Below the pieces are notes generated by a model. The model had not been told where the DNA came from. It did not search any database and saw only the letters and a program-made list of their open reading frames with translations. DNA of 34,890 nt. It comes from an uncultured Pelagibacteraceae bacterium (GTDB lineage Bacteria; Pseudomonadota; Alphaproteobacteria; Pelagibacterales; Pelagibacteraceae). Of the stretch, positions 19,199 to 26,806 are shown piece by piece (positions within the stretch are counted from its first letter, which is position 1; each line of letters starts with the position of its first letter). The stretch lies in assembly GCA_902539165.1 (NCBI GenBank), contig CACBHY010000008.1, positions 1 to 34,890 on the forward strand, read 5' to 3'. The position numbers and the translations under genes were made by a program.

Positions 19199-20403
19199 TG
19201 AAAATTCGTCCAGTCATTTTATGTGGAGGTGCTGGAACTCGACTTTGGCCAAATTCTAAAAATCATCAAGCAAAACAATTTATTGATTTTGGTAATTGGA
19301 CACTACTTAGTAAAACTTTAGAGAGAACAAAAGTATCAATCTATGATGCACCAATTATCAGTACTAATAAGAAATATTTAAAAGAGGTTAAAAAACATCT
19401 TAAAAAAAATAAGATTAAAAAATATAAAATTGTTTTAGAACCTGCAAAAAGAAATACAGCTCCTGCTATTTTAAGTGCTGCTCTAATAAAAGATATTCCT
19501 ATCAATCAACCTCTAATGTTTTTTACAGCAGACCATTTGATTGAAAAAATGAGCGTTTTTAATAAAGCCATTAATAAAAATAAGACAAAATTAACTGACC
19601 AAAATATTTTCATATTTGGAATTAAACCAACTTCACCATCAAGTGAATATGGATATTTTGTAACCAAAAAAATTAAAGGAAACATTAATAAAGTAACAAA
19701 ATTCATAGAAAAACCTAAAGAAAGTAGAGCAAAACAAGTAATTAAACAAAAAGGTTATTGGAACTCAGGAATGTTTTATCTTCGAAAAGATTCAATAATT
19801 AATAACTTTAAAAAATATAATCCAAGTATTTACAGAAATTGTTTAAATTCAGTTAATAAAGCAAAATATAAAGCTAATACTTACTATTTAAATAAAGCTT
19901 CATTTATAAAAGCCACTGCTAAATCTTTTGATTATGCAATTTTAGAAAAAACCAAACAAATCAATGCAATTAAATTAGATATCCCTTGGTCAGATCTTGG
20001 TAGTTGGAAAGAAATATTAAAGATGTATGACAAAAATAAAAACAAACTAGTTAAGAAAAAAAATATTTTCCATCGTCCCTGGGGGAAATATACAAACTTA
20101 TTCAATGGTAAAGAGTTCTTGATTAAAGAATTATTTGTTAAACCAAAAGGAATATTAAGTTTACAGAAACATCATCATAGAGCTGAACATTGGTTAGTTA
20201 CACAAGGAAATCCCAAGATCACTTTAAATAAAGATAGTTTTATAAAAAAACCAAATGAGCATATATTTATACCATTACAATCAATACATAGAATTCAAAA
20301 CCCAGGAAAAAAACCTGTAAAAATAATGGAAGCTCAAATAGGATCAATACTTAAAGAAACAGATATAGTTAGATACCAGGATTTTTATGGACGTATAAAA
20401 TAG
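19198..20403 (+). CDS. manC: Mannose-1-phosphate guanylyltransferase (ManC/CpsB type)
   Basis: This enzyme forms GDP-mannose from mannose-1-phosphate and GTP, supplying mannose, fucose or rhamnose residues for surface glycans. The 401-residue protein shows the nucleotidyltransferase signature GGAGTRLWP (10-18), NTAPA (86-90) and an EKP sugar-binding motif. A C-terminal cupin resembles type II phosphomannose isomerase, with a metal-binding-like histidine cluster at 325-327. It is shorter than the usual 470 or so residues, mostly through compact linkers, so whether the isomerase activity is retained is uncertain. It is joined to ilvD by TAATG and ends one base before the converging DAG-kinase-like gene. 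Confidence 0.87.
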   Translation: MKIRPVILCGGAGTRLWPNSKNHQAKQFIDFGNWTLLSKTLERTKVSIYDAPIISTNKKYLKEVKKHLKKNKIKKYKIVLEPAKRNTAPAILSAALIKDIPINQPLMFFTADHLIEKMSVFNKAINKNKTKLTDQNIFIFGIKPTSPSSEYGYFVTKKIKGNINKVTKFIEKPKESRAKQVIKQKGYWNSGMFYLRKDSIINNFKKYNPSIYRNCLNSVNKAKYKANTYYLNKASFIKATAKSFDYAILEKTKQINAIKLDIPWSDLGSWKEILKMYDKNKNKLVKKKNIFHRPWGKYTNLFNGKEFLIKELFVKPKGILSLQKHHHRAEHWLVTQGNPKITLNKDSFIKKPNEHIFIPLQSIHRIQNPGKKPVKIMEAQIGSILKETDIVRYQDFYGRIK

Positions 20404-20404
20404 A

Positions 20405-21295
20405 TTAAGCTGCTTTTAAGATATTAAATTTTCTTTCCGAAGACGAAACAACTATTTTTTCGTGCTCACCAAAATTATCACCATCAATTTGTACAGGTAT
20501 ATTATTTCCCAAACCATCAAATTTAATTTCATTTACGTGTATAGTAATCACAGATTTTGATTTATCCAAATTTCCATATACAGCTAATAAATAGATGTAA
20601 TAAAGCAATTTATATCTTTTTAGATCCTTAAAAATATAGGTAGTAAATTTTTTATCAAATATATGTGTGTCTGTAATTTTATGGTGTCCAGCATAGTATT
20701 TACTATTTGAGCATAGCACCCAATCAGCAAATATATCTTCTTTATCTATTGATACTTTAATTTTTTTATTATTCATCGATAAAAATTTTTGGAAACCTTT
20801 TATACCGAAAATAACTTTTCCTAGAATTTTCTTTAGATAAGAGTCAATCGAATTAACAATTTGAGCGTCCCATCCAATACCTGCCATTAAAATAAAATGC
20901 TTGTCATTAATTTTAACCAAACATGTTTTATCATAATTATCTGAAGTAAGTGTATTAGCTATATGTTTTACATTTTTAGTCATACCTAATTCTGCTTGCA
21001 AAATATTAGCCGTACCAGCTGGAATATATCCAATTGCAAAGTTTTCAGGGAGTTTGAAATTATTTTTTATTAATTCATTAATTGCAAAAGAAACAGAACC
21101 ATCTCCCCCAGCAACTAACAATCTATCGTAGTTATTTATTTCGAAGTTTTTTATTACTTCAGAGGCTTCAGACTCACTCGATGTTTCAAATAAATCAACT
21201 TCGTGGTGATTCGATATTTCTTCAAGTATTTTTTTGATAAATTTTGACTTTCTTCCACCTGCTGATTTCTTATTATATATAAGACAAAATTTCAT
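20405..21295 (-). CDS. Diacylglycerol kinase-family lipid kinase (YegS/DgkB type)
   Basis: The 296-residue protein belongs to the soluble lipid kinase family that phosphorylates diacylglycerol or sphingoid bases. It shows the nucleotide-binding GGDG (63-66) followed by SxxFAINEL, the GTAN motif (94-97) and the C-terminal beta-sandwich domain ending in QIDGDNFG. There is no membrane segment. It is divergent from the PlcP-like gene, with an 83-base shared promoter region. In this setting the likely substrate is diacylglycerol released by the neighbouring phospholipase-type enzyme, returning it to phosphatidic acid. That is inference; the substrate cannot be read from sequence alone. Confidence 0.85.
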   Translation of the reverse strand: MKFCLIYNKKSAGGRKSKFIKKILEEISNHHEVDLFETSSESEASEVIKNFEINNYDRLLVAGGDGSVSFAINELIKNNFKLPENFAIGYIPAGTANILQAELGMTKNVKHIANTLTSDNYDKTCLVKINDKHFILMAGIGWDAQIVNSIDSYLKKILGKVIFGIKGFQKFLSMNNKKIKVSIDKEDIFADWVLCSNSKYYAGHHKITDTHIFDKKFTTYIFKDLKRYKLLYYIYLLAVYGNLDKSKSVITIHVNEIKFDGLGNNIPVQIDGDNFGEHEKIVVSSSERKFNILKAA

Positions 21296-21337
21296 ATTTA
21301 ATAAAACTGTAACATAAAAATGTATTACTAGGTTAAA

Positions 21338-21358
21338 GATTCTACTTATAATAGAATC
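21338..21358. promoter_or_regulatory. Inverted repeat enclosing a -10-like TATAAT upstream of the PlcP-like gene
   Basis: GATTCTA and TAGAATC are perfect 7-bp arms around CTTATAA. The hexamer TATAAT (21347-21352) spans the loop and the first base of the right arm. A protein bound to the repeat would cover the promoter core. The start codon follows 20 bases later. A CTGTAAC half-site (21307-21313), like half of a Pho box, lies upstream, but I could not find a second good half-site at 11-bp spacing. Confidence 0.4.
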
Positions 21359-21378
21359 ACTAATTATAACAAGAAAAT

Positions 21379-22212
21379 ATGGAAATAAAAAAATCTTTAA
21401 TTACATATAAAAGCTTATTTATTTCAGATGTGCATCTAGGAACTAAAGGATGTCAGGCAGATAAATTATTAGAATTTTTTAAATGTTCAAGGTCAGAGAA
21501 TTTATATCTAGTAGGAGATATAATTGATGTATGGGCTATGCAGAAAACGTTTTATTGGCCTCAACAACACAATGACGTAATCCAAAAAATTTTAAGAAAA
21601 GCGAGGCATGGTACAAAAGTATTTTATATAATTGGAAACCATGACGAGGTTTTTAGAAAATTTATACCAATGCATTTTGGGGATATCAATATAGTTAACA
21701 GAGTTATTCATGAGACACCGCTTGGAAAAAAATATCTCGTAGTCCACGGTGATGCTTGGGATGGTGTAATGAAATATGCAAAATGGTTATCTAAGTTAGG
21801 GTCAGTTGCATATGAACTATTACTTAAATTAAATAATGTTATAAATTTCTTTAGAAAATTAAGAGGAAAAAGTTATTGGTCACTCGCAAAATTTTTAAAA
21901 TATAAAGTTAAAAATGCAGTTAAATATATTGGTGAATATGAAAGAACAGTATCAGATTATGCAAAAAGAAAAAAATATGATGGTATAATTTGTGGACATA
22001 TTCATCATGCTGAAGATCAAAATTTTGATGGAATTAATTATTTGAACTGTGGCGACTGGGTAGAGTCCTGCACTGCTTTAGCAGAGAAATATGACGGAAC
22101 ATTTGAAATTATTTATTGGGATAATGTTAGGAAAGAATTCATAACAGGGGACAAAGAGAAAAAAGAAATATATAAAAAAGATAACGTAGAAGATTTAAAG
22201 CGAGCCTCTTAA
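21379..22212 (+). CDS. plcP: Metallophosphoesterase, PlcP-like phospholipase C (LpxH relative)
   Basis: This is a 277-residue calcineurin-type phosphoesterase with all metal-binding blocks: SDVHLG (16-21), GDIID (46-50), GNHDE (86-90), VHGDAWD (122-128) and GHIHH (206-210). The family includes LpxH (lipid A synthesis) and PlcP, which in rhizobia and marine bacteria removes the head group from phospholipids to give diacylglycerol during phosphate starvation. I favour PlcP because a glycosyltransferase follows after 2 bases (the plcP-agt arrangement) and the genes sit beside phoR-pst-phoB. LpxH cannot be excluded from motifs alone. No signal peptide is visible, so it probably acts on the cytoplasmic face of the inner membrane. 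Confidence 0.8.
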   Translation: MEIKKSLITYKSLFISDVHLGTKGCQADKLLEFFKCSRSENLYLVGDIIDVWAMQKTFYWPQQHNDVIQKILRKARHGTKVFYIIGNHDEVFRKFIPMHFGDINIVNRVIHETPLGKKYLVVHGDAWDGVMKYAKWLSKLGSVAYELLLKLNNVINFFRKLRGKSYWSLAKFLKYKVKNAVKYIGEYERTVSDYAKRKKYDGIICGHIHHAEDQNFDGINYLNCGDWVESCTALAEKYDGTFEIIYWDNVRKEFITGDKEKKEIYKKDNVEDLKRAS

Positions 22213-22214
22213 GA

Positions 22215-23219
22215 GTGAAAATTCTAATCGTAACAGATGCATATTATCCACAAGTGAATGGTGTAGTTAGAACTTTGCATGAAACTGGAGAAATATTAAA
22301 ATCTCAAGGTCACAACATAGAGTACATCACACCCCAACAATTTCTTACTGTTCCTATGCCAAAATATAATGAAATTAGATTATCATTAAATGTTTGGCCA
22401 AGAGTAAGTAATTTAATCAATGCGATAAAACCTGATGCAATACACATCGCAACCGAAGGTCCTTTAGGTTTTATGGCAAGAAGGCACTGTATTAAAAATG
22501 ATTTAAAATTTACTACTAGTTTTCACACTAGATTTGATAAATATATTAAACTTTACATGCCAATCATTCCTGCAAAATGGACAGAGAAGTTTTTATGTAA
22601 TTTTCATAATAAAGCTGAAAGGATTTTAGTAACAACAGAGTCGATGCGAGAGGAACTAATAGCATTAGGGGTTGATAATAATAAAATGGTAACTTGGACA
22701 AGGGGCGGTAATCACGGAGCTTTTAAAAATCCAGTTAAAAGAGATTTACCTTACAAAAGACCTATATGGATTTACGTTGGAAGAGTGGCTGTTGAAAAAA
22801 ATATTAAGGCTTTTTTAGATTTAGATTTGGAAGGTACAAAAGTTATAATTGGTAAAGGACCAGATTTAAATAATTTAAGAAAAAAGTTTCCAAAAGATAT
22901 TTTTTTAGGTGAAAAAAAAAATGGAGAATTAGCATCTCATTTTGCTTCGTCTGATGTTTTTGTCTTTCCAAGCAAAACAGATACTTTTGGTATTGTTGTG
23001 CTAGAGTCTTTAAATTGTGGAACACCAGTTGCTGCCTACCCAGTTACAGGCCCGAAAGATATATTAGGTGGGAGTAACATAGATACATTAGATAATGATC
23101 TTAAAGCTTCTGCACTTAAAGCATTAAAAATTAACAGAGAAGATTGTTTAGAATTTGCTAAAAAATATAGCTGGGAAGAAACAGCTAAAATATTCTTTGA
23201 GAATATCTCCCCTAATTAA
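22215..23219 (+). CDS. agt: GT4-family glycosyltransferase, probably diacylglycerol glycosyltransferase (Agt-like)
   Basis: The 334-residue GT-B glycosyltransferase has an N-terminal acceptor domain beginning MKILIVTDAYYPQVNGVVRTL (residues 1-21). It also has a hinge region and the GT4 EX7E region around 257-270 (TFGIVVLE, followed by LNCGTPVAAYP). The start is GTG at 22215, two bases after the plcP stop, with no strong Shine-Dalgarno, suggesting coupled translation. In SAR11 and rhizobia the equivalent gene next to plcP glycosylates diacylglycerol to glucosyl or glucuronosyl lipids that replace phospholipids. Sugar specificity is not visible here. It overlaps the converging OlsA-like gene by 8 bases. 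Confidence 0.82.
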   Translation: MKILIVTDAYYPQVNGVVRTLHETGEILKSQGHNIEYITPQQFLTVPMPKYNEIRLSLNVWPRVSNLINAIKPDAIHIATEGPLGFMARRHCIKNDLKFTTSFHTRFDKYIKLYMPIIPAKWTEKFLCNFHNKAERILVTTESMREELIALGVDNNKMVTWTRGGNHGAFKNPVKRDLPYKRPIWIYVGRVAVEKNIKAFLDLDLEGTKVIIGKGPDLNNLRKKFPKDIFLGEKKNGELASHFASSDVFVFPSKTDTFGIVVLESLNCGTPVAAYPVTGPKDILGGSNIDTLDNDLKASALKALKINREDCLEFAKKYSWEETAKIFFENISPN

Positions 23220-23949
23220 TATTTAAAACTAAAGATCTGAGTTTGTCGACTATTTGTCTATTATTTAATCTTTCTTCGTGTAGTGATGAAATTTTTTTTC
23301 CAATACTAAGCTTAAATGTTTGATTTTTTTTATTTAATAATTCTCGTATAAATAAAATTCTTCTTAAATTATTATTTACAAAACCTACTGTGTGAAAAAG
23401 TAAGCTATTTTTTCCAAAAAAACGTACAGGAATAATTGTAGCATTTGTCTTATTAATTATAGATCCAATTAATGGTTTCCATCTTCTTTCATTAGCCTCA
23501 TTAAAAATTAGAGAAGAAGTTGCAACTTCTCCTGAAGGAAAGGTTATTAAAATTCCATTTGAATTTACGTGCTCAATTGCTTTTTTTTTAGAAATGATGT
23601 TTTTTTTAATATCTTCTGTTAATTTTGAAAATTTAATTGGTAACAAGTATTCTCTTATTTGGTCAATTTGTGAAACTTCATCGTTAATTAAAATTTTATA
23701 ATCCTTTCGGATATCACATATTATTGAACAAATTATTAGTCCATCTAATAATCCAAATGGATGATTTGCAACTATTATACTTGATCCTGCTTTAGGTATA
23801 TTGTCAACATTTTCTGCAATGTAATTTATTTTTAAAATATCTAAAGTTTTTTTCCAAAAATTATTTGATAGTTTTAATTCCTTGTAATTAACTTTATACA
23901 AAGATTTGATTTCATCAATTTTTGAAATTTTCTCTAAGATTTGCTGCAT
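23212..23949 (-). CDS. olsA: PlsC/LPLAT-family acyltransferase, OlsA-like
   Basis: This is a 245-residue O-acyltransferase of the lysophospholipid acyltransferase superfamily. The catalytic block reads NHPFGLLDG (62-70), giving H63 and D69 with five residues between instead of the textbook four. This NHPxGxLDG form is, from memory, usual in the subfamily paired with hemolysin-like N-acyltransferases. The second block FPSGEVA (137-143) binds the phosphate or carboxylate of the acceptor. It follows the OlsB-like gene with a TAATG overlap, which argues that it finishes ornithine lipid (lyso-ornithine lipid acylation). A different lyso-aminolipid or 1-acylglycerol phosphate substrate remains possible. 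Confidence 0.78.
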   Translation of the reverse strand: MQQILEKISKIDEIKSLYKVNYKELKLSNNFWKKTLDILKINYIAENVDNIPKAGSSIIVANHPFGLLDGLIICSIICDIRKDYKILINDEVSQIDQIREYLLPIKFSKLTEDIKKNIISKKKAIEHVNSNGILITFPSGEVATSSLIFNEANERRWKPLIGSIINKTNATIIPVRFFGKNSLLFHTVGFVNNNLRRILFIRELLNKKNQTFKLSIGKKISSLHEERLNNRQIVDKLRSLVLNIN

Positions 23950-24776
23950 TAGTCCAAAATTTTATTTACATATTCTTTATTTATTTTTTCAATTGGTAAA
24001 AAAATAAAAACATCTGTTGTCTTGAATTTATTGTCAATTACAGCACCTGTCCCGATAGATGCATTAAACTTTAAATATGCTTTGATTAAAGTTGGTAATT
24101 TTGCAAATAATCTAATATTTAAATTAATTTTCTTTTGGTAATCAATATTTACTCTATATTTTGGTAAAGCACTTACCGTAATGTTATCTGGCATTTTGTG
24201 ATGATGATTAAGATATATTAACTGATCCTTAATCTTGCTAACATTAGTGCTTAAAAAACTGGCAGTACCAAACAAAGCATCGATATTATTTTTATTAATA
24301 TAATGATGAATTTCTTTCCACATTAATTGGAGTACATTTTTATTTCTAAATTTTTTAGATATACATGATCGACTTAATTCAAGCATATTATTATAAATTC
24401 TTGAATTTAATAAATTTTCTAAATTAAATTCATCGCAACTATAAAAACCTGATTTTTTTTCTGCAACAGATTGTTTAAGTAAACGATAAGTGCCTATTAC
24501 TTTTGTTTTCGAAAATTTTGATTTTCTGTGGGTCACGATTATGTGATCTGCATAATTATCAAATTTATCAGAGTCTCTTCTAAAATTTCCTATATTTAAT
24601 ATAGGGTTTTTAATTCTTTCAGAGAAGAAGACTTTATATCTAAGTTTTTGTGCAAGTTTTATTTCACCTCTGCTTTCAGCTAGTTTCACATTAAACGTAG
24701 GTTTAAAAAAATCATAAGTATTAATATTAAACCTTTTGTTCTGATTAACTTTTCTTAATAGAGTATTTATTGTCAT
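23949..24776 (-). CDS. olsB: GNAT-type N-acyltransferase, OlsB-like (ornithine lipid synthesis)
   Basis: The 275-residue protein resembles OlsB and the 'hemolysin-like' GNAT acyltransferases, which attach a 3-hydroxy fatty acid from acyl carrier protein to the amino group of ornithine. Family features seen are LRYKVF (45-50), DKFDNYADHI (70-79), GTYRLL (95-100), ELSRSCI (133-139), LMWKEIHHYI (151-160) and LFGTASF (168-174). It is the first gene of an olsB-olsA pair divergent from phoR. A 9-bp hairpin touches the start codon and a Pho-box-like repeat lies upstream, both suggesting control. The amino-acid acceptor is inferred from the family. Confidence 0.82.
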   Translation of the reverse strand: MTINTLLRKVNQNKRFNINTYDFFKPTFNVKLAESRGEIKLAQKLRYKVFFSERIKNPILNIGNFRRDSDKFDNYADHIIVTHRKSKFSKTKVIGTYRLLKQSVAEKKSGFYSCDEFNLENLLNSRIYNNMLELSRSCISKKFRNKNVLQLMWKEIHHYINKNNIDALFGTASFLSTNVSKIKDQLIYLNHHHKMPDNITVSALPKYRVNIDYQKKINLNIRLFAKLPTLIKAYLKFNASIGTGAVIDNKFKTTDVFIFLPIEKINKEYVNKILD

Positions 24777-24797
24777 GAATCTTTGATAAAAGATTCA
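24776..24797 (-). promoter_or_regulatory. Hairpin abutting the olsB start codon
   Basis: GAATCTTT and AAAGATTC (plus strand 24777-24784 and 24789-24796) form perfect 8-bp arms around GATA, with one more T-A pair at 24776/24797. The stem lies directly before the olsB ATG (24774-24776), where a ribosome-binding site would be expected; none is visible. It could block initiation in the leader RNA, or act as a DNA operator. Confidence 0.45.
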
Positions 24798-24820
24798 CAT
24801 GTATTTAATGTTAAAAAATT

Positions 24821-24838
24821 ATTTCAAATTTATTACAC
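24821..24838 (-). promoter_or_regulatory. Candidate Pho box in the olsB/phoR divergent gap
   Basis: Read on the minus strand the site is GTGTAAT-AAAT-TTGAAAT, two 7-base half-sites at 11-bp spacing. The first half and the AAAT spacer closely match the pstS site. It is 45-62 bases upstream of olsB and 10-27 bases upstream of phoR, so it could serve olsBA, phoR or both. Confidence 0.45.
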
Positions 24839-24847
24839 AATAATATT

Positions 24848-25996
24848 ATGGATTTACTTACTATTTTTTTTATTTTCGTCATAATAGTATTAGTTTATTT
24901 TTTAGTTAAAAAAAATGTAAAACCTGAAAACACTGCTACTGTTGAAAACAAATCTAATAAAAAAGATTTAAGTAAAAGAGTTATAATTGAAGAATTAGAA
25001 GATCAATTTTTTGCATTAGATAGGTATAATCAAATTAAATATCTTAATAAAAGTGCAAAACAGCGATTTGGGCAAAATCTAATAGACAAAAATATATCTA
25101 CTGTAATCAGAGATACCAAACTACTTGAGTCAATAGAAAAAACTATTGAGACACAGGTGACCCAAAATATTGACATTGAAATTAACCTTCCGTCATATCA
25201 ACTTTACAAAATTTACATCATTCCTGGACCTACATATTTGTTTCCAGAAAATAATTCTGTTGTTTTGTTTTTGAAAGATTTTACGGAAATTACAAAAGCT
25301 CAAAAATTTAAAACAGATTTTGTTGCTAACGTTAGCCATGAATTAAGAACACCTTTAGTCTCTATAAAAAGTTCTTTAGAAACTATTTTGGGGCCAGCAT
25401 CAGATGATGCAAAAGCTCAAAAAAAATTCATGAAAATTATGTCAGATCAAGTTGTAAGAATGGAGAATTTAATTAATGATTTGTTAATATTAAGTAGAAT
25501 TGAACTTGAAGAACATATCAAGCCAAATCAAATTGTAGATATAAATGATATTGTTTTAAATATTAAAAGTAATTTTGAGATACCTCTAAAAAAGAAAAAA
25601 CTAAATTTAAAAGTTAATTTAATGCAGCCAACATTAGTGTATGGAGACACCGATAAACTTTTTACTGTTTTTTCTAACTTAGTTGATAATGCAATAAAGT
25701 ATTCAGAGGAAAATAAAAATATAAAAATAAAAAGTGAAGATTGTGATGGTAAGTTAATAGATAAACATTTAATGATAAGTGTAAAAGATTATGGAATAGG
25801 TATCCCACAGGAATTTATTCCAAGAATTACTGAAAGATTTTTTAGAGTTGATACTGAAAAAAGTAAAAAAATTGGTGGCACAGGTTTAGGGTTAGCAATT
25901 ATGAAACATATAATTACCCAGCATAGAGGAGATTATGAGATTCTTAGTTCTGTTAACAAAGGTACAGAAATAAAAATTTATCTTCCAACAAAATAG
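24848..25996 (+). CDS. phoR: Phosphate regulon sensor histidine kinase PhoR
   Basis: PhoR phosphorylates PhoB under phosphate limitation, responding to the Pst transporter through PhoU. The 382-residue protein has a single N-terminal membrane segment (about 3-21), a PAS-like region (about 45-150), then HisKA with H164 in VSHELRTPL. The ATPase domain carries NLVDNAIKYS, DYGIGIP and GGTGLGLAI. There is no periplasmic sensing domain, as expected for PhoR. It is separated from phoB by the exported-protein gene and pstSCAB-phoU. No clear Shine-Dalgarno precedes its ATG. Confidence 0.93.
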   Translation: MDLLTIFFIFVIIVLVYFLVKKNVKPENTATVENKSNKKDLSKRVIIEELEDQFFALDRYNQIKYLNKSAKQRFGQNLIDKNISTVIRDTKLLESIEKTIETQVTQNIDIEINLPSYQLYKIYIIPGPTYLFPENNSVVLFLKDFTEITKAQKFKTDFVANVSHELRTPLVSIKSSLETILGPASDDAKAQKKFMKIMSDQVVRMENLINDLLILSRIELEEHIKPNQIVDINDIVLNIKSNFEIPLKKKKLNLKVNLMQPTLVYGDTDKLFTVFSNLVDNAIKYSEENKNIKIKSEDCDGKLIDKHLMISVKDYGIGIPQEFIPRITERFFRVDTEKSKKIGGTGLGLAIMKHIITQHRGDYEILSSVNKGTEIKIYLPTK

Positions 25997-26091
25997 TAAA
26001 AATTGAAAAAGTGTTAAAAATTAAATAAAATTCGATATTAATTTAACAAATCTTTTGTTGATTATTGTTACAGTTTATTTAAATTTTCTGA

Positions 26092-26700
26092 ATGTTAAAA
26101 ATATTTAAAAGTATTTTAATTTCATTTGTTTTTATTTTCTCATCAATTTTAAATAGTTATTCTTTAGATATTTCAACAATTTTGAGAAATCAACAATTAA
26201 CCGTGTTTGATATAGGTGTCTTTAGATTGCAAGAGGATTTAAAAAAAACCTATCCGGTAATAAAGCAGCATTCTGCTGCTAAATATGAGGAAATTTATTT
26301 GGATGTTGTTTCATCTTGGTGGAGAAATAGTGTGGATATGCTTGTATCTATACCAATGAAAGAGGGGCTAGATAAATCTACTTACATGTCCGACTCATTT
26401 AGATGCAGAAATATATTTAATTCTGTTAGGGACCATCTTTTAAAAGATCAAAATTTGAGTAATTATAGGTACACTATGGCAACAAGTTATCTTACTTCAG
26501 TATTCTCAACACCATCTAATTGGCCTAAATGGAGATACGATCCAATGGTATTAGAAGAGCTTGTAAATTTAGTTAGACTTGAAGTTACTTTGTACCCCAC
26601 ACCTGACCTAGCTTTTAGTAATAATTCTAATCCTGTTTCTTGCAAAGGGGGCTTAGAAACTGAAACGAATGAGATAGTTATCTCAATGAAATACAACTAA
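26092..26700 (+). CDS. Exported protein of unknown function between phoR and pstS
   Basis: I do not recognise this 202-residue protein. It starts with a lysine-bearing hydrophobic signal (residues 1-24, likely cut after NSYS) and the rest is hydrophilic with no further membrane segment, so a periplasmic location is likely. Notable residues are C105 and C184, which could form a disulfide, and many aromatic residues (SSWWRN, NWPKWRYDP). It lies 95 bases after phoR and 88 bases (including a Pho-box array) before pstS. A weak Pho-like repeat (26041-26058) precedes it. The location suggests a role in phosphate acquisition or sensing. No terminator separates it from pstS. Confidence 0.75.
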   Translation: MLKIFKSILISFVFIFSSILNSYSLDISTILRNQQLTVFDIGVFRLQEDLKKTYPVIKQHSAAKYEEIYLDVVSSWWRNSVDMLVSIPMKEGLDKSTYMSDSFRCRNIFNSVRDHLLKDQNLSNYRYTMATSYLTSVFSTPSNWPKWRYDPMVLEELVNLVRLEVTLYPTPDLAFSNNSNPVSCKGGLETETNEIVISMKYN

Positions 26701-26710
26701 AAAGTTATCA

Positions 26711-26739
26711 TTTTAACAAAAGTGTAACAAATCTGTAAT
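26711..26739 (+). promoter_or_regulatory. Pho box array upstream of pstS
   Basis: Three 7-base units repeat every 11 bases: TTTTAAC (26711), GTGTAAC (26722) and CTGTAAT (26733), separated by AAAA and AAAT. The last two form GTGTAACAAATCTGTAAT, close to the PhoB consensus CTGTCAT-N4-CTGTCAT. The position, 68-96 bases before the preferred pstS ATG, fits a PhoB-activated promoter; the -10 box is not clear. Confidence 0.75.
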
Positions 26740-26806
26740 ATTAAATATCCAATCAATTTGTACGAGTCGATCATCTTTTAATTAATTAATGAAAGGATTA
26801 AAGATA

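Noticed and set aside
21307..21326. Full Pho box upstream of the PlcP-like gene
   Set aside because: CTGTAAC is a good half-site, but the next similar element (ATGTATT) is 13 bases away, not 11, and the 11-bp register gives only weak matches.
26041..26058. Pho box upstream of the exported protein
   Set aside because: ATTTAAC-AAAT-CTTTTGT has the right spacing, but the second half matches poorly; kept only as a weak hint.
26789..26806. Upstream in-frame ATG for pstS giving six extra residues
   Set aside because: The inner ATG at 26807 has AAAGGA 9 bases upstream and starts a classic signal peptide; the outer ATG has no ribosome-binding sequence.
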